Positions 19,318 to 26,537 of a stretch of 64,000 nt of DNA are shown piece after piece. Every line of letters begins with the position of its first letter. Positions within the stretch are counted from its first letter, which is position 1. The stretch lies in the NCBI RefSeq assembly GCF_000225505.1, contig NZ_BACI01000048.1, forward strand, positions 1 through 64,000, read 5' to 3'. A program made the position numbers and the translations under genes. The notes under the pieces are model-generated. The model ran no database searches. It was not told the DNA's origin and was given only the letters and a program-made list of their open reading frames with translations. The DNA comes from Gordonia alkanivorans NBRC 16433 (GTDB lineage: Bacteria > Actinomycetota > Actinomycetes > Mycobacteriales > Mycobacteriaceae).

Positions 19318-19968
19318 GTGAGTGAAGCGAACGACCGTGCTGTAGAAACCGTCGAGGAAGACCCGCACGAGGGTGGTTTCCGGCCGCATGCGGCCATCAC
19401 CACCGAGCGCGGCGGCCCGCGGTACGGCGAGTTCAGCGAGCAGGTTCGCCTGCTGATGGACAATGCGCGCTACGCCTGCCCCGACGACGAGCTCGTCGAC
19501 GAACTCATCGAGCACCTCACCGCCGTCAATGAACGCCTCGCCAAGGTCCGCATCGACGAGTGGCATTCGCCCGCGGGCACCCGCATCGACCTGCCGTCCC
19601 GCGGCAACATCACGCTCCCGCCCTATGAGGTCGTCGAGGCCGCCGAGGACGGTGTCGTCGCCGACCTGGTCTTCCGCGACTTCCACCTCGGCGGTAACGC
19701 CGCCGCGCACGGCGGGCACGTCGCCGTCGCCTTCGACGACATCGGTGGCTTCGCCTCGGCCGTGGCGATCCAGCACGTCAGCCGCACCGCCTACCTGAAC
19801 GTGCAGTACCGCTCGATCACCCCGCTGAACACGACGCTGCGCGTGCGCGCCTGGGCGGACAAGATCGAGGGCCGCAAGGTCTTCATCAAGGGCACCATGC
19901 ACGACGGTGACCGGTTGTGCGCCGAGATGGACGCCCTGTTCATCAAGCTCAATCCCGGCCAGGCCTAG
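19318..19968 (+). CDS. PaaI/acyl-CoA thioesterase-like hotdog protein (216 aa)
   Basis: Predicted hotdog-fold thioesterase acting on an acyl-CoA. The recognisable core is in the C-terminal half: NAAAHGGHVAVAFDDIGGFA (substrate-binding HGG loop and helix) and SVQYR-like strand LNVQYRSITPLNTTLRV. About 100 N-terminal residues precede the core, as in a mycobacterial subgroup encoded near the men genes. The start is GTG at 19318. A TATACG hexamer about 10 bases upstream suggests a leaderless transcript, as there is no Shine-Dalgarno sequence. A role in hydrolysing dihydroxynaphthoyl-CoA in menaquinone synthesis is possible from its position next to menB, but that is inference only. Confidence 0.8.
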   Translation: MSEANDRAVETVEEDPHEGGFRPHAAITTERGGPRYGEFSEQVRLLMDNARYACPDDELVDELIEHLTAVNERLAKVRIDEWHSPAGTRIDLPSRGNITLPPYEVVEAAEDGVVADLVFRDFHLGGNAAAHGGHVAVAFDDIGGFASAVAIQHVSRTAYLNVQYRSITPLNTTLRVRAWADKIEGRKVFIKGTMHDGDRLCAEMDALFIKLNPGQA

Positions 19969-20007
19969 TCAGGCGGTCGGACCCGGCCCGTCAGGCGGGC
20001 AGTCGGG

Positions 20008-22110
20008 TCAGCCGTGGAGCCGGCGGCTGCGCACGGTCGGCGAGGCCGATCGCGACACCCGCAGCGCGATGGTGACCGCCTCGTCGTCGGCGACCGGGCA
20101 CAGCTCGTCCATCTCGCGACGCAGACCGGCGAGAGCGTCGCCGTGGTTGCTCGACAGCGAGCGAGCCGTCGCGTCGTCGAGCGCATACAGGAACGCGGGC
20201 GTCATGGGGTGTACGGCGTAACCGAGTTGTTCGGCGGCGACCCACAGCTGCTCGGCGACGAGACCGGCCCGTAGGTAGTCCGCCGGTGTCCGTCCCCGCT
20301 GGACCAGGAGCAGGATTCCCGAGGCCGAGGTGACCCGTGCCGCCGCGTCGGCGCCCAAAGCGGCACCACCGCCCCACTCGTCGAGCAGCGCCATCACGTC
20401 GCCGCGGCGGAGCACGTCGAGCATCCCGGCCATCGCCGGCGGCAGGTCGAGGGAGGCGATGTCGATCCCGGCGCCGTCCGCGGGGTCGGCGGTGAGTTCG
20501 GCGAACATCTCGCGGTGTAGCTCGGGGGTCAGGAAGCGCACCCGGTCGGAACGATCGGAGATCGAGGCGAAGGTCGTGATCCGCGCACGGTCGGCGAGCG
20601 GCACGAGCCGGGTGATCTCGGTGTCGGCCACATCGGCGAGACGGATCAGATCGTCGTCGCCGAGCGGTGAACCGTCCCCGGGTCCACGCCGGGTGCTCCG
20701 CGCCAGCAGGGTACGGAGTTCGCGTTCGTGTTCGGGGGCCTGCACGCCCGCACCGAGGCCCTTGAGTCGCACCCGTCCGAGGATCGTCCGATCGTCCGCG
20801 ACTACCTCGACGTCGTCCAGCACGCCCCGGCTGGCCGCGGCGACGCGGGCGTTGTGCAGGGCGGCACCCACCGCGACCGCCGAGGCTCGGTGCTCGATGT
20901 CGAGCGTCGAGGTGCGAGATCGGTCCAGGGCGATGGTCACGGAGTCGTCGTCGGCGGTGATCCGCCACGGCTGCTGGTTGCCCGCCGACGGGGCACGGGT
21001 CGCTGCGTGCGTGATGAGCTCGAGGTCGGACATCTGCTCGACCGGGATCTCACGGCATGCCGACTCGCCGGTCGCGCCGGCGTCGTCGAGAGCGCGGTGG
21101 AGGGGATCGGAGAGACCGTCGAGCCAGGTGTCGCGGTCGAAGCGCACCCGTCCCGACGGCAGCGGCCTGCCCTGGACGAGCCGTCGTACCGCGGCGGCGA
21201 CCGTCGCGCCACCGAGGAGGACGTCGCCGGCCAGCTGGGGCCAGGCCGTGACCGAGTGCCCGAGTTCGATCGCCGATGCGGCCATCGGTGCGGTGACCCG
21301 CGCCGGCTCGAGCACCTTGACGGCCAGCGGCGTCAGATGCGCACGGTCCAGACCCACCAGGTCCTCGACGCGGAGATCGCCCGCGAGGCCGTGGAACAGC
21401 GGGCGGTCCGGCTCGAGGTCGAAACGCTCCACGTCCAGGGTTCCGCCGTCACTCGTCTCCATCAGCACCGGAATGCCCAGTTCGCGGCAACGTTGCCGGA
21501 CCAGCACCTTCACATCGAAGGAATCACATTCTTCGACAACGAGGTCGAGGCCGTCGACGAATTCGTCGATGTTCTCCGATGTTATGCCGTCCGGGAACAC
21601 CGAGGTCGTCAGATAGGGATCGATTTCGGAAATCCTGCGAGAAGCGACCACGGCTTTGTTCGTGTCGATATCCAGCAATGTCGCCGGAATTCGATTCATA
21701 TTGGTCAGTTCGAGGTCGTCGAAATCGGCCAGGCGCAATTCGCCGGCCAGTCCCTCGAGCGTCAGGGTCAAGGCGATGGCGTGACCCACGCTCAATCCGA
21801 CGACACCGATGCGCAGTTTCGCCGCGGCATCGAGATCCGCGGCGGTCAGCTTATGCCGGTTGCGGTCCAGTCGAAGGCGACGGAAAGACAGTGGACCGGG
21901 GATTTTCACCAGCGATTTCCGCCAGGGAAAGTACGCGAAACGAGGGTTCTCGGTCCGGAGCGCGGGGTCGACCGGAGGGAGGATCTCGTCGAGTGCTCGG
22001 GCGGTCTCCGCGGTCATGTCGGCCACGTCGATCGAGTCGTCGTGGACCAGAGAATCGGGGACTTCGGACTCGGAGTAGAGGACGGCGGCGGTGTCCGGCA
22101 CAGAGGGCAT
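20008..22110 (-). CDS. Rv1355c-like fusion of ThiF/E1-type domain and nitroreductase-like domain (700 aa)
   Basis: Two-domain protein resembling Rv1355c of M. tuberculosis. The N-terminal part (about 95-340) is an E1/ThiF-type nucleotide-binding fold: RIGVVGLSVGHAIALTL glycine-rich loop, ADFDDLELTNMNR, and a long helix-strand region ending PVLMETSDGGTLD. It lacks the CxxC zinc sites and an obvious catalytic Cys of true E1 enzymes. The C-terminal part (about 365-690) is an FMN nitroreductase fold beginning ATRAPSAGNQQPW, the typical flavin-binding start. E1-like plus flavin domains recall RiPP and cofactor enzymes, but the substrate of this family is unknown. It is divergent from the acyltransferase-like gene, with about 135 bases between. 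Confidence 0.85.
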   Translation of the reverse strand: MPSVPDTAAVLYSESEVPDSLVHDDSIDVADMTAETARALDEILPPVDPALRTENPRFAYFPWRKSLVKIPGPLSFRRLRLDRNRHKLTAADLDAAAKLRIGVVGLSVGHAIALTLTLEGLAGELRLADFDDLELTNMNRIPATLLDIDTNKAVVASRRISEIDPYLTTSVFPDGITSENIDEFVDGLDLVVEECDSFDVKVLVRQRCRELGIPVLMETSDGGTLDVERFDLEPDRPLFHGLAGDLRVEDLVGLDRAHLTPLAVKVLEPARVTAPMAASAIELGHSVTAWPQLAGDVLLGGATVAAAVRRLVQGRPLPSGRVRFDRDTWLDGLSDPLHRALDDAGATGESACREIPVEQMSDLELITHAATRAPSAGNQQPWRITADDDSVTIALDRSRTSTLDIEHRASAVAVGAALHNARVAAASRGVLDDVEVVADDRTILGRVRLKGLGAGVQAPEHERELRTLLARSTRRGPGDGSPLGDDDLIRLADVADTEITRLVPLADRARITTFASISDRSDRVRFLTPELHREMFAELTADPADGAGIDIASLDLPPAMAGMLDVLRRGDVMALLDEWGGGAALGADAAARVTSASGILLLVQRGRTPADYLRAGLVAEQLWVAAEQLGYAVHPMTPAFLYALDDATARSLSSNHGDALAGLRREMDELCPVADDEAVTIALRVSRSASPTVRSRRLHG

Positions 22111-22246
22111 ACCTCATCGTGGCTTACTCGACGACGCGTCGCCAACCGGACCGATAGGCGCCGAATCCGGAGGAAAACGTGCTCGTGAGCCTGCATAAAA
22201 ACGCTCTTGTGGCAACATAACACGCGGGGTCAGGGGAGATCTCGCA

Positions 22247-22285
22247 ATGAATTCCTCCTTTTCGAAAGGCGCAATCCTGCGATGA
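22247..22285 (+). CDS. 12-codon leader ORF coupled to the downstream acyltransferase-like gene
   Basis: The short ORF reads MNSSFSKGAILR and then stops. It has the best ribosome site in the area, AGGGGAG eight bases before its ATG. Its TGA stop overlaps the ATG at 22282 of the next gene in an ATGA arrangement, whereas that gene's own upstream site is poor (AAGG 12 bases away). Translation of the main gene therefore probably depends on ribosomes ending here. It could be a regulatory leader peptide. Confidence 0.5.
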   Translation: MNSSFSKGAILR

Positions 22286-23043
22286 AAACGATGAAAACTG
22301 CCGGTGAGGCGAGGCGAACGGGCGTTCTGCATGCCACCGCCCGAGAGGTGGGGTCGGAGTACACGGTCATCGCGGCCGCGCCCGGCCGTGAGAGGGCGTT
22401 GTGGGATCGGTACCTGAACGGGGCGGCCGCATCGTACGAACGGCACGGCTGTGCGGCCGCGCTCGACTACGACGAGGTCTCGACGGGCGCGGGAACGGCA
22501 CTGTTCTTCGCGGTCCTCGACGACGCCGACCAGGTCCGGGGCGGTCTGCGCGTCCAACCGCGGTTCAGCGCGGCGGCCCAGTCGCATGCGCTCGTCGAGT
22601 GGGCCGGACAGCCCGGTCAGGTGCAGCTGGTGAACGCGATCGAGTCGCGACTGGCCGGCGGGATCGTCGAGGTCAAGACGGCCTGGGTGGACGAGAGCTC
22701 GCCGATCGCGCGGTCGGTGGCGGGCCAGCTCTCGCGGCTGGGTCTGGTGATCATGGAGATGTCGGGCACCGACCACATGATGGCGACCGCGGCCGACCAT
22801 GTGCTGCGGCGCTGGCAGTCGGGCGGTGGGCGCGTCGACGAATCCGTGCCGCCGACCCCCTTCCCCGACGAGCGGTATCGCACGCGCCTGATGTGGTGGG
22901 ACCGTGCACGCATCCGCGAGCACACCTCTCCCGAGACATGGCGTCGAATGCGGATGGAAGCCGACATCCTGCAGACCCCGGGGGCGCCTCAGCTCCTGCC
23001 CGGACGTGTCTCCATCTCGACCAAGTCCGCCGGCCGCTGGTAG
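22282..23043 (+). CDS. Putative GNAT-fold N-acyltransferase-like protein (253 aa)
   Basis: A soluble protein of uncertain family. The middle part (about 45-150) has a pattern I associate with GNAT or N-acyl-amino-acid-synthase (FeeM-like) proteins: a strand TALFFAVLDDADQVRGGLRV, then SHALVEWAGQPG, then strand-helix units ending GLVIMEMSGTDHMM. This assignment is weak and structural only. The start at 22282 was chosen because of the ATGA overlap with the leader ORF. A GTG at 22207 would extend it through unlikely sequence. The last 55 bases overlap the end of the GGDEF gene on the opposite strand. Its divergence from the E1/nitroreductase gene suggests the two may act in one pathway. Confidence 0.62.
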   Translation: MKTMKTAGEARRTGVLHATAREVGSEYTVIAAAPGRERALWDRYLNGAAASYERHGCAAALDYDEVSTGAGTALFFAVLDDADQVRGGLRVQPRFSAAAQSHALVEWAGQPGQVQLVNAIESRLAGGIVEVKTAWVDESSPIARSVAGQLSRLGLVIMEMSGTDHMMATAADHVLRRWQSGGGRVDESVPPTPFPDERYRTRLMWWDRARIREHTSPETWRRMRMEADILQTPGAPQLLPGRVSISTKSAGRW

Positions 23044-24206
23044 AAGACCTCGTACAGGCTCGCCGACGGCGGCGAGGCCGGCGGATCCTCGGCGGCGTGG
23101 GAGCTCAACGTGCCGTCGTTCCACACGATCGGATCGATCGTGTCGATGACCGTGGTGTCGCGGCCGCTCTCCTTCGCCCGGTAGACGCATTCGTCGGCGC
23201 GACCCAGCAGGTTGCCGATGACGTCGTCGGTCGAGTGGGCACTTCCGTTTCGTGAGGACATCAGCGGTGCGCAGACACCACCGACGCTGACCGTCACCGG
23301 TGCGGTCGCGGCGACGGCGGCGCGGAGGCGCTCGGCGCAGCGCCAGAGTTCTTCCTGGTCACGGACGACGTGGAAGAGGAGGAACTCCTCGCCCCCGTAG
23401 CGGCACACCTCGGAACCGACCGGTGCGTGCTCGCGGATGGCCGCCGCGGCGGAGAGCAGGACGCCGTCGCCGGCGAGGTGCCCGTATTCGTCGTTGATCC
23501 GCTTGAAGTGGTCGACGTCGAGCAACAGGATGCCGATCCATCCCGTCGAGGACCGGGCGGCCGACAGCAACTGCGATGCCCGGATGAGAAATCCGCGACG
23601 GTTGAGCAGGCCGGTCAACGGGTCGATGCCGCAGAGTCGGGTCTGCTGGTCGAGAACGGCCTCCATCGATTTCCGGAGCGCCACCACGAGGAACACCGGA
23701 ACGACGATGACCCCGAACATCGCGCCGAAGCTGATCAGGAAGGTGGGAACGGTGTGCGCGAGGGTCGCGAGGACGACCGCGGTGCACGCGCTGGCCAACG
23801 CCAGATGAGACAGGATGAGCCGAGGCGAGGCGGTGATCGCGCCGATCGCCGGGATGACGGCCACGATGGCCAGCACCAGGGCCGCGGTCAGGGGATCGGC
23901 GAGGATCAGCGACGTGCCGCCGATGCCGGCGATTCCGAGACCGCCGAGGACCGCGAACTGCGGGTCGGTCAGCCGGCGACGCAGAGCGGTGACGGCGAAG
24001 ATCAGGGCGATGAACGTCCAGATGGCCATCAGGAGAACCATCTTGCCGGGCTTGATGGTGTGGGGTGCGAGCAGAGCGATGAGGGGCAGGGGCAATACGC
24101 CACCGGTGCTGATCAGCGTTGCCATGGAGCGCGCGTCGTAGCGCCGCATCACATTCCTGATCAAGGCCATACGCCGGGACCGCTTTCCGTCGCTTTGACC
24201 GCGCAT
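22989..24206 (-). CDS. Membrane diguanylate cyclase, GGDEF protein (405 aa)
   Basis: Makes c-di-GMP from two GTP. The N-terminal half (about 28-195) carries five to six hydrophobic membrane segments. The C-terminal GGDEF domain (about 195-360) keeps DPLTGLLNRRGF, the metal-binding DVDHFKRINDEYGH, and an active A-site RYGGEEFLLF. No RxxD inhibitory I-site is seen five residues before GGEEF, so product inhibition by that route is unlikely. It ends within the acyltransferase-like gene and is divergent from the EAL gene, giving a synthesis/degradation pair. Mycobacteria have c-di-GMP genes next to Rv1355c too, which supports an old functional link. Confidence 0.9.
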   Translation of the reverse strand: MRGQSDGKRSRRMALIRNVMRRYDARSMATLISTGGVLPLPLIALLAPHTIKPGKMVLLMAIWTFIALIFAVTALRRRLTDPQFAVLGGLGIAGIGGTSLILADPLTAALVLAIVAVIPAIGAITASPRLILSHLALASACTAVVLATLAHTVPTFLISFGAMFGVIVVPVFLVVALRKSMEAVLDQQTRLCGIDPLTGLLNRRGFLIRASQLLSAARSSTGWIGILLLDVDHFKRINDEYGHLAGDGVLLSAAAAIREHAPVGSEVCRYGGEEFLLFHVVRDQEELWRCAERLRAAVAATAPVTVSVGGVCAPLMSSRNGSAHSTDDVIGNLLGRADECVYRAKESGRDTTVIDTIDPIVWNDGTLSSHAAEDPPASPPSASLYEVFYQRPADLVEMETRPGRS

Positions 24207-24614
24207 GCGGTCACGGATACTCCGAACATGGGATTTGCGAAAACAAAATCGTAACCGGAACGAACGAATCCTTCAGTGGCATCGCACCCAGGAGTTGCGA
24301 CTACCCTACCAGTCGTTTTCTAGCCTTTCTAATTGTTTGCTGAGATCTGAGGAAAAGAGAAAGTGTCGGCGCACACGTCGTCCGATACCGGGACCCCGGA
24401 ATTCTACGGCCGGGCTGTCGCTCGCGCGTGCCGGCGTGATTGTCGACACCAATCGACGCGGTCGAATTCCTCCGACCGAATCCGCAGTTCTTCGACCGCG
24501 ACCCGGCGCGGGTCGTGCGCTACAGAACCGCGGGGTCTGCGAGTAAAGTCTCGCCCACGGCGGGACGTGGCGATCGGGCCGCGGCCGGGGGGATCGGACG
24601 AGACAGATGATGGA
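24207..24614. other. Divergent intergenic region with coding-like scraps
   Basis: About 400 bases between the GGDEF and EAL starts. The left part (24235-24365) is AT-rich and is the likely site of divergent promoters. A good GAGGA site precedes a GTG at 24363 in frame with the EAL gene. Beyond residue 24 that frame becomes Arg/Ser-rich with poor third-position G/C, while two other frames show coding-like bits: GLSLARAGVIVDTN near 24412-24453, and DAVEFLRPNPQFFDRDPARV within an ORF at 24440-24610. This could be an eroded, frame-shifted extension of the EAL gene. Confidence 0.4.
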
Positions 24615-25793
24615 GTGTTGAACCGCGACGCAACGGTGATCGCGGTCTCGGTGGACCCCTATCACCGCGCTGTCGTCGCCTACGGGCATCAGGCCGCCGT
24701 GTCGATCGCCGAACGGTTCGTCGAGCAGGTCCTGAAACCGATCAGTCCGCGCGCCCGGTTCGAACGCCGCTCGGACCTGCAGTGGCTGATCTCCCTCTCC
24801 GTCGACGACGGCGGCCACGACGCGCTCATCGACGCGACCCGGCGCAAACTCGGCGCGCACACCGTCAGCGACGGCGATCGCAGCGCCTTCCTCGACGTCT
24901 GCATGGGTGTCGCCATAGGTGCAGACCTCCGCGCCGATGAGGCCGACCTGGTGCGGCACGCCGACGCCGCCCTGTGCGTCGCGCTCACCCGGCGGGTGCA
25001 CGTCGAGTTCGCGCACCCGAGCATGGTGCGGCAGATCAGCGCGGAGGTCGACCTCGCGGCCTGGCTCACCCGGTCGGTGGAGCGCGACTTCTCGGTCTTC
25101 TATCAACCGATCGTCGCGATGGCGGACCGGCGGGTGGTCGGTTATGAGTCGCTGCTGCGGTGGCACACCGAATCCGGCGTTCTCGCCCCCGATGCGTTTC
25201 TCGCAGTGGCCGAGGGTATCTCGCTGCTCGCGCCGATCGGGCGGCACGCCATCGGGGAGGCCATCCGGGATCTGGCCACCGACATCACCGAGACGGCGGG
25301 GGACGAGGCCTTCGTCTCGCTCAACCTCTCGGGACAGCAGCTCTCCGACGAGGGTCTCGTCTGCTACATCGACGGTCTGATCCGCGACCACCGTGTCGAC
25401 CCGGCGCGGGTGTGGATCGAGGTCCGCGAGGATCAGGTGGTCCGGCTCGAGACCTCGGCGGCCCGGACCGTCAACGGCTTGCACGACCTCGGGTGCACGA
25501 TCTGCGTCGACGACCTCGGCGCCGGTTTCTCGGCCCTCCGCTACGTCCGCGATCTGCCCGTCGATGTCCTGAAGGTCGATCGCACGCTGATCGCCCAGCT
25601 CGTGCACAGTCATTCCGATCGTGCTGTGGTGCGGGCGATCTCGGAGATGGCGGCGGCCACCGGATTGCGGATGGTGGCCGAGGGCATCGAGAGTGACGAT
25701 GTGCTGGAGGTGCTCACGGAGTTCGGCTTCGACTATGCGCAGGGATTCTTCTTCGGTCGGCCCGAACCGCTGGCCACCTGGACGGGGCGGTAG
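24615..25793 (+). CDS. EAL-domain c-di-GMP phosphodiesterase with degenerate GGDEF domain (392 aa)
   Basis: Predicted to hydrolyse c-di-GMP to pGpG. Residues about 1-150 are a degenerate GGDEF fold: the GGDEF motif position reads RRSDL, so it cannot be a cyclase and may bind GTP or be structural. The EAL domain follows (about 160-392) with the catalytic set largely intact: GYESLLRW (ESL variant), SLNLSG, VWIEVRED, VDDLGAGFSAL, DVLKVDR, VAEGIES and YAQGFFFGRP. No membrane segment is present. Start is uncertain: GTG 24615 and TTG 24618 lack a clear ribosome site, while an in-frame GTG at 24363 has GAGGA nine bases upstream but adds an odd Arg/Ser-rich tail. A bidirectional terminator follows. 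Confidence 0.85.
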   Translation: MLNRDATVIAVSVDPYHRAVVAYGHQAAVSIAERFVEQVLKPISPRARFERRSDLQWLISLSVDDGGHDALIDATRRKLGAHTVSDGDRSAFLDVCMGVAIGADLRADEADLVRHADAALCVALTRRVHVEFAHPSMVRQISAEVDLAAWLTRSVERDFSVFYQPIVAMADRRVVGYESLLRWHTESGVLAPDAFLAVAEGISLLAPIGRHAIGEAIRDLATDITETAGDEAFVSLNLSGQQLSDEGLVCYIDGLIRDHRVDPARVWIEVREDQVVRLETSAARTVNGLHDLGCTICVDDLGAGFSALRYVRDLPVDVLKVDRTLIAQLVHSHSDRAVVRAISEMAAATGLRMVAEGIESDDVLEVLTEFGFDYAQGFFFGRPEPLATWTGR

Positions 25794-25848
25794 GCCGGAC
25801 CACAGCACGACGATGGCCCCGAGGGCCAGGCGACAGCGAAGGGTGGCG

Positions 25849-25896
25849 ACAGCGGCGGGCCGGTGCGCCGCGAACGGCACACCGGCCCGTCGCTGT
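25849..25896. terminator. Bidirectional terminator between the EAL and Hsp20 genes
   Basis: A long hairpin with arms ACAGCG-G-CGGGCCGGTG and CACCGGCCCG-T-CGCTGT around a 14-base loop, lying between two convergent genes. A second smaller hairpin (CCCCGA/TTCGGGG) follows at about 25900-25918. There is no long T run, which is usual for GC-rich actinobacteria. Confidence 0.7.
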
Positions 25897-25932
25897 GGTC
25901 CCCGATGATTTTCGGGGAGAGGGTTTCTCGGA

Positions 25933-26379
25933 CTACGTGGCGGTCGAGGTCTCGATCGCCTGCTGATGGTTGATGCTCTCCACCTCGATGCGGCGCGGTT
26001 TGGCCTTCTCGGCCACCGGGATGGTCACGGTGAGCACGCCGTTGTCGTAGCGGGCGGAGATGCCGGCACTGTCGATGAGGTCACCGAGGGTGAGCTGGCG
26101 TCGATAGGTACCCGAGAACCGCTCGCTGGCCAGCCACTCGACGCCCTCGTCGGACGGTGCAGATCGCTGGGCGGACAACGTGAGTACGCCGTTGTCGACG
26201 CTCACGTCGATCGAGCCCGGGTCGGCGCCCGGCAGGTCGGCGACGAGCATGTAGTGGTCGTCGACCTTGTAGAGGTCCAAGGGCATGAACTTGGGAGTAC
26301 GCGCGGTTCCGGCAGTCGAACCGGTCAGCATGCCCCGGGCCCAGGCATCCATGTCGGAAAACGGATCGAAACGCAGCAC
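25933..26379 (-). CDS. Hsp20/alpha-crystallin small heat-shock protein (148 aa)
   Basis: ATP-independent chaperone that holds unfolding proteins. The alpha-crystallin domain spans about residues 33-135 with MPLDLYKVDDHYMLVADLPG, VDNGVLTLSAQR, GTYRRQLTLGD and the GVLTVTIP strand. The start is GTG at 26379 with an excellent AGGAGG site nine bases upstream. A CIRCE element about 100 bases upstream (26481-26505) points to HrcA control. Confidence 0.95.
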   Translation of the reverse strand: MLRFDPFSDMDAWARGMLTGSTAGTARTPKFMPLDLYKVDDHYMLVADLPGADPGSIDVSVDNGVLTLSAQRSAPSDEGVEWLASERFSGTYRRQLTLGDLIDSAGISARYDNGVLTVTIPVAEKAKPRRIEVESINHQQAIETSTAT

Positions 26380-26480
26380 AGCAGTTCACCTCCTGTCTCA
26401 CAAGGGCTGCCCGCCACTCGTCCGGCGAGCAGCTCAACGCTGTACTGACATCGAAGATAGCACCGGATTCCGCACTCGTC

Positions 26481-26505
26481 TAGCACTCTCGGGTGGAGAG
26501 TGCCA
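26481..26505 (-). promoter_or_regulatory. CIRCE element (HrcA operator) of the hsp20 gene
   Basis: The sequence reads TAGCACTC-N9-GAGTGCCA. It matches the CIRCE consensus TTAGCACTC-N9-GAGTGCTAA with the exact nine-base spacer and a perfect core in both arms. It lies between the hsp20 start (26379) and the stop of the next minus-strand gene (26538), so its only sensible target is hsp20. Confidence 0.85.
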
Positions 26506-26537
26506 GACGATTTCCCGGCGGTGTCCGCCGACCTTGC

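Noticed and set aside
20728-22188. 486-codon plus-strand open frame opposite the E1/nitroreductase gene
   Set aside because: The minus strand carries clear domain motifs; the plus reading is a compositional shadow rich in Arg and Gly.
23370-24254. 294-codon plus-strand open frame opposite the GGDEF gene
   Set aside because: Its product is low-complexity Asp/Arg/Gly/Gln; the minus strand has intact GGDEF motifs and membrane helices.
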